Shown here piece after piece: positions 41,101-53,241 of a DNA stretch of 64,000 nt. Within the stretch, counting starts at the first letter, position 1. Every line of letters starts with the position of its first letter. The DNA is from Omphiscola glabra (Eukaryota; Mollusca; Gastropoda; Lymnaeidae), in contig OZ024806.1 of NCBI GenBank assembly GCA_964017045.1, positions 26,337,503-26,401,502 on the forward strand. Direction: 5' to 3'. The position numbers and the translations under genes are program-made. The notes under the pieces were generated by a model that saw only the letters and a list, made by a program, of their open reading frames with translations, did not search any database and was not told the DNA's origin.

Positions 41101-44100
41101 TATATATATATAAAAGTGAAAATCTGTTTGTTTGTTTGTTTGTCTGTTCCACAAAGGCTTTTACACGGATTGATGTATCTTGACCAAACTTGGCACATAT
41201 ATCCATCATTATCCAGAAGGAACTCTTAGGGGGTTGGGAGCTTTTAAGAACATTTCGTTTGGGGCCGGGGGCCCCGAATTCGTTTTTTTCTTATAAGAGC
41301 TATATAAAAAAATTACAAACAAATACTCCTACATGAATGGATGGATATCGATCAAACTTAGTACACGTACACTTGATGATCCATATTCAAATACCGCAGC
41401 GTACTGAACTCATAATATCCATTCTTCTGGGGCCGGGGGCCCCATTTCATTTTTCCTTATATGAGCTATATAAAAATTGTTCAAACAAATACTCCTACGT
41501 GAATGGATGGATATCGATCAAACTTAGTACACGTACACTTGATTATCCATATTCAAATACCGAAGGGTACTGAACTCATAATATCCATTCTTCTGGGGCC
41601 GGGGGCCCCATTTCATTTTTCCTTATATGAGCTATATAAATATCGATAGGGCTAATACTCCTACATGAATGGATGGATCTTGACCAAACTTAGTACACAT
41701 ACACTTGATTATCCATACTCAAATACTACAGGGTACTGAATTCATAATATCCATTCCTCTGGGGCCGGGCGCCTCATTTCATTTTTCCGTATATAAGCTA
41801 TATAAATATTAATATGCTTAGACAGCAGTATAGGTTCTATATGAATTGATGGATATAAGCCTAGGGTGAGCGCAATACACATCACTGTCCGTACTGAAAT
41901 ATCAGTGGATTTAAAACTAATGATATCCAATCTAGAACTTTCCAGAAAGTTCGATAAATTTAAAACGCTATATCTATGGCATTTTTCAATATATTTTAAT
42001 GGGAAAAATTCTAAATTTTAACTTCATAACTTACCTGAATGATTTTTATAGGGCCCCATCGCAGTCTAAACTAATTCGGTACAATTATGAAATGGGCCCC
42101 CGGGGCCCCTCTTTTAACTTAAATGTACTTTAGTTATAGAAATGCATTTAGTTGTATAATTTTTCGTATTCACAGAATAATTTCTTAGAAAAGACAATTT
42201 TTACACAGTTCGAGGAGGGTAATACATCCAATCTAGAATGTTCCAGAAAGTTCTATAGGTTAATAGGCTTAATACTCCTAGATTAAGGGATGTATCTTGA
42301 CCAAATTTGGCACATATATCCATCATTATCCGGAAAGGACTCTAAATGGGTTATGAACTTTTTATCACATGCCGTTTGGGGCCGGGGGCCCCGAATTCGT
42401 TTTTTTTCTTATATGAGCTATATAATTAAAATTTCTGACAAATACTCATGCATGAATAGATGGATCTTGACCAAAATTAGTACACATACACTTTATTGTC
42501 CATACTCAAATACCAAAGGTTACTGAACTTATAATATCCATTTCTCTAGGGCCGGGGGCCCCAATTAATTTTTGCGTATATAACCTATCTATAAATAACA
42601 ATAGGCTTAGACCGGTACGCACCGGTATCGGGATCCGACAACTATCGTTATCCCACTGATATCGAGATACCACCGGGATCTTTATACCGACGGGATTGGG
42701 ATCATACCGGAATTGGGATCCAGTGGGATAAAATCCCACCGGGAAACGGTATGCTAACGGGAGCGGGATACCGACAGGATTGGGAGCCCACCGTGATCGG
42801 AATAATTATAAGGCTGTATACTGTAGAAGTTCTTTCGTTCCGAATGCTATCCCGGCAAATTTGCCGGGTATACCCGCTAGTATATATATAAAAGTGAAAA
42901 TTTGTGGGTTTGTTTGTCTGTTCCACAAAGGCTTTTACACGGATTGATGGATCTTGACCAAACTTGGCACATGTATCCATGGTTATCCAGAAGGAACTCT
43001 TAAGGGGTCGAGAACTTTTAATAACATTTCGTGTGGGGCCGGGGGCCCCGAATTCGTTTTTTTCTTATATGAGCTATATAAAAATATTACAAACAAATAC
43101 TCCTACGTGAATGGATGGATATCGATCAAACTTAGTACACGTACACTTGATTATCCATATTCAAGTACCGATGGGTACTGAACTCATAATATTCATTCTT
43201 CTGGGGCCGGGGGCCCCATTTCGTTTTCCCTTATATGAGCTATATAAATATAGATGGGCTTAGACAACACTATAGGTTCTATGTGAATGGATGGATATGG
43301 GTGGTAGCAATACACATCACTGTCCGTACTTAAATATCGGTGGATTTAAAACTAATAATATCCAATCTAGAATTTTCCAGCAAGTTCTATAACTTTAAAA
43401 CGATATGTCTCTGGCATTATTCAATAGATTTTAATGGGACAAATTTAAAATTTTAACTTCGTAACTTACCTGAATGATATTTATAAGGCCCCATATCAGG
43501 CAAAACTTATTCGGTACAATTATGGAATGGGCCCCCGGTGCCCATCTATTAACTTAAATGTACTACAGTTATAGAAATGCATTTAGTTGTATAATTTTTC
43601 TTATTCGAAGAATAGTTTCTTAGAAAATTCAGTTTTTACACAGTTCGAGGAGGATAATACATTAAATCTAGAATGTTCCAGAAAGTTCTATAAGTCAATA
43701 TGCTTAATACTCCTAGATTAATGGATGGATCTTGACCAAATTTGGCACATACATCCATCATTATCCGGAAAGGAATCTTAATGGGTTATGAACTTTTTAT
43801 GACATGCCGTTTGGGGCCGGGGGCCCCGAATTCGTTTTTTTCTTATATGAGCTATATAAATATCAATAGGCTTAATACTCCTACATGAATGGAAGGATCT
43901 TGACCAAACTAAGTACACGTACACTTGATTATCCATACTCAAATACTAAAGGGTACCGAAATCATAATATCCATTCCTCTGGGGCCGGGGCCCCATTTCA
44001 TTTTTCCTTATATAAGCTATATAAATATCAATTGTCAATAGGCTTAGACAACACTATAGTTTCTATGGCAATTGATGGATATATGCCTAACGTTGTAGCA

Positions 44101-47100
44101 ATACACTGCCCGTATTGAAATATCGGTGGATTTAAAACTAAGAATATCCAATCTAGAATTTTCCAGAAAGTTCGATATCTTTAAAAAGCTAAATCTATGT
44201 AACGACCAAATCAGGAAATGGGATAACATTGGAAAGGAGGGTCCCTAGATGAAACGGGATCCCAAAGAGAACAGTATCCTAACGGGATCTGTAGGCCACC
44301 GGGATCGGGGTCCTAATGCAATCCCGGGCCACGCCGGGTATATCGGCTAGTATATATATAAAAGTGAAAATTTGTGGGTTTGTTTGTCTGTTCCACAAAG
44401 GCTTTTAAACGGATTGATGGATCATGACCAAACTTGGCACATATATCCATCATTATCCAGAAGGAACTCTTACGGGGTCAAGAACTTTTAATAACATTTC
44501 GTGTGGGGCCGGGGGCCCCGAATTCGTTTTTTTCTTATATGAGCTATATAAAAAAATTACAAACAAATACTCCTACGTGAATAGATGGATATCGATCAAA
44601 CTTAGTACACGTACACTTGATTATCCATATTCAAATACCGAAGGGTACTGAACTCATAATATCCATTCTTCTGGGGCCGGGGGCCCCATTTCATTTTTCC
44701 TAATATGAGGTATATAAATATCGATAGGGCTAATACTCCTACATGAATGGATGGATCTTGACCAAACTTAGTACACATACACTTGATTATCCATGCTCAA
44801 ATACTACAGGGTACTGAACTCATAATATCCATTCCTCTGGGGCCGGGGGCCCCATTTCATTTTTCCGTATATAAGCTATATAAATATTAATATGCTTAGA
44901 ACGCAGTATAGGTTCTATATGAATTGATGGATATAAGCCTAGGGTGAGCGCAATACACATCACTGTCCGTACTGAAATATCAGTGGATTTAAAACTAATG
45001 ATATCCAATCTAGAACTTTCCAGAAAGTTCGATAAATTTAAAACGCTATATCTATGGCATTTTTCAATAGATTTTAATGGGAAAAATTTTAAATTTTAAC
45101 TTCATAACTTACCTGAATGATTTTTATAGGGCCCCATCGAAGTCTAAACTAATTCGGTACAATTATGAAATGGGCCCCCGGGGCCCCTCTTTTAACTTAA
45201 ATGTACTTTAGTTATAGAAATGCATTTAGTTGTATAATTTTTCGTATTCCCAGAATAATTTCTTAGAAAAGACAATTTTTACACAGTTCGAGGAGGGTAA
45301 TACATTCAATCTAGAATGTTCCAGAAAGTTCTATAGGTTAATAGGCTTAATACTCCTAGATTAAGGGATGGATCTTGACCAAATTTGGCACATATATCCA
45401 TCATTATCCGGAAAGGACTCTAAATGGGTTATGAACTTTTTATCACATGCCGTTTGGGGCCGGGGGCCCCGAATTCGTTTTTTTCTTATATGAGCTATAT
45501 AATTAAAATGACTGACATATACTCCTGCATGAATAGATGGATCTTGACCAAAATTAGTACACATACACTTTATTGTCCATACTCAAATACCAAAGGTTAC
45601 TGAACTTATAATATCCATTTCTAAAGTGCCGGGGGCCCCAATTAATTTTTGCGTATATAACCTATCTATAAATAACAATAGGCTTAGACCGGTACGCACC
45701 GGTATCGGGATCCGACAACTATCGTTATCCCACTGATATCGAGATACCACCGGGATCTTTATACCGACGGGATTGGGATCATACCGGAATTGGGATCCAG
45801 TGGGATCAGAATCCCACCGGGAAACGGTATGCTAACGGGAGCGGGATACCGACAGGATTGGGAGCCCACCGTGATCGGAATAACTATAAGGCTGTATACT
45901 GTAGAAGTTCTTTCGTTCCGAATGCTATCCCGGCAAATTTGCCGGGTATATCCGCTAGTAATAATATAATTGAGAAAGACAATACGTTGTCCTTCACACA
46001 ATTAAAACTCACACGATCCACACACGATGTTACAAGATGAATAAACAGCATCATTGCCAGAGCAAAACATCTCATAAAAACCACACCCGACAATACATTT
46101 GGTATATTCTTCCCAATTCCCACAATTCATTCTATTTCCTGTTTTTACCAAACAAAAATGTAATGTTCCGAAACAAAGTTAGAAAAATATTACATATTAA
46201 ATATATGATCTGTTACAGGGAGTGTGATAATGAGCGATTGAGTTCATGATTTGGTTCATCACACTGACATCAGGGTCAATAACTTGCTTGATTGTCAAAG
46301 CATCATTACACATATTTCGTGAGGGATGACACAGTTGGAGATGTAAGAGTGTGCGGTCAGGATGTTCTTCTTTAATTTTATTATTCATCAAGTTTACCAG
46401 ACCTATGTTTTTCCAATTCATTACGCGCGCTCAATTGGTCGTTACACAACAGCATTGAATAAATTCTGACGTGTCGTTGTGTCTTTGAGTGACTCAATAC
46501 TAAAGTAGTTTTTCGGTACGCTGGAAGCGAGTGTTTATATTCCCCTCATAAATACCAACAATTGTGCTATGTCCTGTTCATCCAACGCAAGAGAGTACTA
46601 CAAAAAGTCCTTGCTTGCATGTCGAAGTTGATGCTTCATCTTGTCATTTATCTTTTCAAAACGCCTGACTACAGTTCTTCTTGATAAAGAAATGCTGTCA
46701 AATTTTGTTTTCCGCACTGGACAAATAATGTTTGCTGTATCTGACACGAATTCCTTGATGATCTCGCCTTCAGAAAAAGTATTGTTACGTTTTACAATCC
46801 TATGGGACAGTACCAAAGTGGCTTCAGTTACGGCATCTTGTTTTAAAGACTGGAGAAAACAAGTTGCTGCTTCTTTAAATTTTTTTAACAACTTATGACA
46901 TTTTCTTTTTCTTTCTCTCTTTGTTACATTTTGCACGAAATCCATATGTTTTGTTTGGTGATGTCTTTTTAATTTGTACTCCTTAAAGACGCTCATATAT
47001 TCTTCTCACATCAAAGAGACTGCTTTGCTCACAAATTTCGTGATGCAATAATTAGCCACAGATGCAGACTGCTTTGCTCACAGCGTTTGTGATGCAGTAC

Positions 47101-50100
47101 TTAGCCACAGCAAGCAGACTGCTTTGCTCACAACGATCGTGAAGCAGTACTCAGCCAAAGCAAGCAGACTGCTTTGCTCCCAATTGAAGCAGTACTTAGC
47201 CACAGCAAGCAGACTGCTTTGCTCCCAAGTGAAGCAGTACTTAGCCAAGCAAGCAGACTGCTTTGATCACAACGTTCGTGAAGCAGTACTTAGCCACAGC
47301 AAGCAGACTGCTTTGCTCCCATGTGAAGCAGTACTTAGCCACTCCAAGCAGACTGCTTTGATCACAACGTTCGTGAAGCAGTACTTAGCAGTCCATTCGT
47401 CATTAAAAACACGACATCCGTTCTCAATCTGTCTTATTTTTAGCAGAACTCATAGTTAAATCAAAGTCTATTCCCCTTCAAAATACAATTTTTGCCGTAG
47501 TTCGCCCAGCTCTGGCCTACACAGGCATTACTGTTACAACATGCCCCTCTCTGATGTGTCCCTTACCTTTACAGTAATGTCACATTCCGAGGCCGTAATC
47601 TCCTTAACCGGTATTAATCGTCCTTACTCAGGCAGGGATACCTGTCTCCTGATTCTGATGACCCTGGTAATAGTTCTGATGATTGTATAGATTTTTATGA
47701 CAAAATGTTAAAAGATAAATCTTTCTTGAACATTGCATTTTAAAATAAATTATATGCATAATTGTTGCTTTTTTAATGTTGTATTTTAAAATATTGTTAC
47801 GTAAACAAATGGAAATTGTTCCTGTTTTGTTGTGTAACAATTTTAAAAAATTGTTTTTTAAACGTGTCTTAATCAGGACAGCACGTCTATGATGACCAAA
47901 ATTTACTCCACTCTAGGGCAGAACAAGGACCCTAAAGATGCTGTGCATGTGGGTGATGATATTATAAGAACCTTATTTTTAATCCAAATAACAAGACTAA
48001 ATTGTTTGGTTTTTAGAAACGTTTTTATATGCTAGTTGTATACTTATCTCATTAAAAATTAGGAATCCCATGGCATATTCAAATGATCAATTATTTTTAA
48101 CGGCATTCCAAAAGTCTATTTTTAGAGTTCAACCCGTTTAAAGGATAGTTTTAAACTTCATTTTTTGTGATGGTCATACTTTGAAATATTTTAACTACAC
48201 CATCTCAATGACGAAATCGTCATATTCGATAGTTGATAGCTGGAAGAAAAGTCACTAACAGGATACACCTTTTTAATTTTAGGATAATTCACCTGTTTTC
48301 TCTTTCAAAATTTATTTTTTTTAAATGTGATACCGCAACTGATATTTCAAATATTTTTGAAAGGAAGAAGAAGTCGCCGGTATTTTCAGCAAAAGATCCA
48401 CCTGGAAAAAGTTTGTGTCCCTTATAAAAAGATCAACGATCAAAGAGGATGTAGGCAGTCGTCCCCAACAAGGCTGCACAGAGGTTTTCACTGTTGGAGG
48501 TAGTGCTGTGTTAGAAGAGCAACCCATGTCTGACTTAGAGAAGATCCATTTCATCATTGGCCATGGTATACTGCTGCCAGAATTGAGGTATTTCCACGCT
48601 CTCTTTTTGGTATTGATGAATTTAGAAGTTATCTCAATCTTACATACATATCGTTCAAAGTTGATGTCAACAACTAATTTTTTTAAACCACCAAACATTA
48701 TAAATAATAACCCTCTAGATTAACTAATGTGTTACGGGTCCTATGTTAAATTCTGTTAACTGAATTAAAAAGCTACTTAAGTTTTCAATATTATATTTAA
48801 ATTTCTTGAGCACGCTGCTTATGATTATCCGTGATAGCTGTATGTTTTCATCGTTTTTATGTAAGGACTCGATTATAGTTTTCATTTGATTTCTGTTAGA
48901 GATGAGATTTACTGCCAAATCTGCAAACAGCTAACAAAAAAAAGCTCAAACAGTTCACATGCGAGAGGTTGGAGGCTCCTCTCTCTTTGTGTCTGCTGTT
49001 TCCCACCTTCTGATAAGGTGACTTTTTCGTCTTTGCAGTGGTATTATTTTATTAATATCAGTGTCATTCTTTTTAGCATTTGAACCAAAGCTTTAAATAA
49101 CAATGTAATATGCCATCCGAAGATAAGTTTAAAACATTCAAAATTCTTAATTTGACAATAGTTTAGTGGAGTAAACTGTATAGCCATACTTCTCTCAATT
49201 GTTCATTTTGATTCCATTGTCCTATTTGCAATATCTAATAGAAAACCTTTCATAGAACAAAATAGATTCAAAAACAACTAGAACACATTGACTAAACAAA
49301 TGAAATGATTTGTACGTTGTTTTTCTCATGACAGTTCCGACCTTATCTATTCAATTTTCTCCGTGGTGGACCGACTGGATTTGCTCCATACTGTGAAGAC
49401 AACCTAAAACGAACTCTTGTCAACGGGGCAAGGAACCAGCCACCCAGCTGGTTTGAGCTACAGGTCAGAAATATTTAGGGTAAAGACAGACTTGGTTTTG
49501 GGCTAAAGGTCGGTCATATGTCGTATAAAGTCAGAAATGGTGAGAGCGACAGGTCAGACATACTTAGCTTAAAGACAGCCTCTATTAGAGCTACAGGTCA
49601 GACACATTTATTTTAATGACTTGGTAAGAGCTACAAATCAGAAATATTTTTTAAAAGCATTAATTCAGATATATTGTACTGTTCCAGTTAACTTATAGCA
49701 TTGAAGTGTTTTTTTCATCTTTCCCATTTTCTTTTTTTTTTTATGAACAGTTTTATTGCTACTGTTCTTACTTTTTCTTCCATTGGTAGCTACATGATAT
49801 TTTAATATAGGTTATTTCCATTGTTTAATCATCACCATAAATTTGAAAAGGTGGGGAACGTGCCAAAATGCATGTGTACATCAACCTGCTTGGCGAATAG
49901 CAGGTTAGGGAAATCCTGATCCAAAAAAAAAAAGGAAAAAAAAAACGGAGGTGTTGGCACAAATCCTAATTAAGCAAACATAAACATACATATAGAGAAT
50001 TATAAAAACATTTTAAAACTTAAACAAATTAATAATTATTATTATTATTATTATTTGCTGTCTTATATAGCGCGGTACCCCAGCCTATGGCTAGGCTCAC

Positions 50101-53100
50101 CGCGCTGTACATAAAAATATTTTAAAAGAGACATAATCGTGACAATAACATAAAATACATATATGTAATAAAGAACAGATGTATAGAGACAAAACAAAAT
50201 CTAATGCATATTCACCTCATCCACACCAGAACTTTTACATGACAAGCTATGGACGACGACCAGCAGAAGCGTTTATCGGTCAGATGTGAGGAATCAGTCG
50301 GGGTAGTGTATTAGTACATTGTATACGCTGACCCATCAGATGAGGTAGGGCATAGACTATAAAAGTACACATGTAGAGTCATTGCCAGCCATAATAACGT
50401 TATTACGCACCGTTATAGATGGAAAATTTAATCTCTGTTGTTTTGTCTAGGGCTCGTTCTAAAAACAGTCCATAATAAAGGACGATACCAAAGGTTAAAA
50501 ATAATAACAAATAAAACGACAATTAAGGCCAGAGCTAATTACAATTAATAACGTTTTAATTTGTGAACTTCAATTAAGTAATAACAGCAAGGAAAATATG
50601 ATTGAAATTATAAACTTACAGATTTGCTGATACCGGTACTGTATATCAAAATACAATGAGCACAAAATTGTACGAGGAAATAAAAATCTCTACACACAAC
50701 AAAGTATAATGACACACAGCATGCCTCGTAATCAAGGAAAGGAAAAATCTCCCCCTCTCTATCGGTCAGCCCTTTTTATAGGCAGTTTCAGATATCATTC
50801 TGGAAATTGAACACACAGTCTTACTGTTTCCCACATTTTCTAGATTGTTCTATCATGTTCCACAGAAACGGATGATAGTAAACAAAAGTATCATCAAAGG
50901 GATATTTTTTCTAGCCGCCCCAACACGGGACCGACTTGAAAGAGGTCATGCACGTGGAAGGCGGGCAAAGTGTGTCTCAAAATACGTCATCCTTATAACA
51001 ACGTATATTAGGTAAATGCAAGACGGTAATAGGAGGTAATAAAATAAATTTACGGAAAGTTAAAAGGAAAGGAAAGAAAGTGCACGGTGATTGGTTCTAG
51101 AAAGTAATGGGGTCAAGAAAACTAGCGAAATCAATAATTACATTAAAACCACGTGGTGTCAGGATCCCATAGATGAGTATCAGTCTTTTCTTCAAACTCA
51201 CCTTCGGGCTCATATACAAATTTTATCAAAGTAATCAAAACATCCGACGAGATTTTGTCGTCGCTTTTGAATTTATAAGAAGAGAATGGTCGCTAATTGT
51301 GAGCAGTGTTCCGTAGGTGTTCACGGAGCCTATTGACAAGTCGCGTCCTCTGTCGCCGAAGTTGAACATTTGGCGGTAAACAATGTTGCAAATTGCGCTA
51401 CGTTACACATGACGACTCGTCTCGAGCTTGAAATGTGTAAATGTAGGTCTTACTGACGAGCCATTGTATCTTACTATCTTTGGTGTATGAGCCGTAAGAT
51501 CTTAATGTCCTTGTGATGGCTGGCAATGACTCTACATGTGTACTTTTATAGTCTATGCCCTACATCATCTGATGGGTCAGCGTATACAATTGACTAATAC
51601 CGATACACTAACTCCAACCGGTTAGTTGTACAACAATGTTTATTCTTTACAATTAACAATAGCGTATTTATAAATATACTAGCGAGAACCCGGCATGCGT
51701 TGCAATGCCAGTCAATGAAAAAAGTGTTTGTGTTTTTATTAAGTTTTAAAGTAATTTTTTAATAGAAAATATTTATTATTTTTCCGTTTAGTGCGTACAC
51801 AAATAAATTAGAAGTTTTTTCGACGCGTGAGCAGACAACATACAGCTGTCCACGTGAGAAGCATGGATTTTCAAAATTTAGTCCACACAATTGAAGTGAT
51901 TGATCCACCCAAATTATATTTGTATAGCTCAAAAATTTATTATCTTTAAAATAAGGCTACCGGTCGCAAACGCGAAATTGTAACATTTTTGTACTTATGT
52001 CACACACAAACTGAAATGTCGCTTGTATTTGATTGATTTCTATGCCCCCATGCAATAGCAATGATTAAAATTATATTTTTATAGCTCATATAAGAAAGAA
52101 TTTTTTAGGGCCAACGGCCCCAAAAGGAATATTTCAAAATGGATAAGCTAATTTAGAAACCTTTGTTGCGCACAACAACTTACCAAAGTTTAATCGCAAT
52201 CGGATGAATGGTATAGGAACACATACGGAAATTATATTTAGCTCATAAAAAGGGGGGGGGGGAGAATTTAGGGCTCCGGTCCCTAAACGGAATATTGTAA
52301 AATGTGTGTTATAATTCAGAAACATTTGCGGGCGTGTGTACAACAATTCACAAAATGTTCATCTCTTTTGAATTAATGGTATAGAAGCACAACGGGACAT
52401 ACACACATTATCTGTCTGTCTCTCTGTCTGTCTATATATCTCTCTGTCTGTCTCTAGGTCTGTCTCTCTGTTTGTCTCTATGACTGTCTCTCTGTCTGTC
52501 TCTCTGTCTCTTTGTCTGCCTTTCTGTGTGTATGTCTTTCTGTCTGTCTTTATGTCGGTCTGTCTCTGTCTCCCTGTCTGTATGTCTCCCTGTGTTTCTG
52601 TCTACCTGTCTGTCTGTCTCCCTGACTATGTTTGTCTCTCTCTCTCTGTCTCTGTCTGTCTCCCTGTTTGTCTGTCTCTCTGTCATTTTGTATGCCTATC
52701 TGTCTGTCTCTATGTCTCTCTGTCTGTCTCACTTTCTGTCTATCTTTCTATCTATCTATCTATCTATCTATCTATCATCTAACTATCTACCTATCTACCA
52801 TATACCATCTACCTGCCTATATGCCTAACTGCCTGCCTGCCAACCTGCCCACCTACATACCTACTTACCTACCAACCTACCTTTCTCCCTATTTATCTAC
52901 TATTTATCTACCTACCTTTCTACCTACCTACCTACCTACCTACCTATCTATCTATCTATCTATCTACATACTTACCTACCAGTCTACCTATCCCTATCTT
53001 TCGACCTACCTATCCATTCATCCATCCACTCACCCACCCATCAACCCTTCCATCCACCCATCCACCCATTTATCCATCCATCCATCCATCTAACTATCTA

Positions 53101-53190
53101 TCTATCTTTTCTGTCTGTCTATCTATCTATCTATCTATCATCTATCTATCTATCTATATATCTATCTATCTATCTATATATCTATATATA

Positions 53191-53241
<51 letters not shown>

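Larger units (their letters stand above)
16087..45958 (+). repeat. array of 24 head-to-tail Helitron-like units, about 29.9 kb
   Basis: All units point the same way. A unit starts with TC plus ATATC/TATA repeats and then TATATAAAAGTGAAAA and GTCTGTTCCACAAAGGC. It has one to several subrepeats of about 165 bp, each with GGGGCCGGGGGCCCC, followed in longer units by a core with GGGCCCCCGGGGCC, and ends in a GC hairpin, about 10 bases, then CTAG. A 3' hairpin followed by CTRR, a 5' TC and A|T junctions are the Helitron signature. There is no Rep-helicase ORF, so these are non-autonomous. Open frames of 60-90 codons inside are recurring by-products of the repeats. The array sits in the myosin intron between exons C and D. 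Confidence 0.85.
50305..51606. mobile_element. foldback-like element with inverted arms, composite
   Basis: Arms of about 88 bp at 50305-50391 and 51517-51606 are inverted copies with only a few differences (core GTATACGCTGACCCATCAGA). Between them are an LTR-like repeat (50411-51000) and a decayed Penelope-like endonuclease. Inverted terminal pieces are known in Penelope elements, so the whole could be one rearranged element; a foldback transposon with later insertions is the alternative. Confidence 0.6.

Noticed and set aside
16158..45564. Dozens of recurring 60-92-codon open frames on both strands of the array (for example those beginning MTKLGT or MDIISF)
   Set aside because: They recur at fixed places in the repeat unit, on both strands and in overlapping frames, with many disrupted copies. 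They have no start context or recognisable domain and are best explained as repeat by-products.
16087..45958. CRISPR-like or bacterial repeat array
   Set aside because: Units are 350-2300 bp with transposon ends, not short repeats with unique spacers; the surroundings are eukaryotic exons.
16087..45958. Ordinary centromeric satellite
   Set aside because: It lies within an intron of a conserved gene and its units have Helitron-type termini; satellite-like amplification is secondary. A satellite derived from the element elsewhere in the genome cannot be excluded.
47124..47459. 111-codon plus-strand frame with repeated KQYLA and LLCSQ segments
   Set aside because: A product of the 40-60-bp minisatellite.
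52432..53093. Long Cys-Leu-Ser-Val and Arg-Asp-Thr frames
   Set aside because: Generated by TCTG and TCTA microsatellites.
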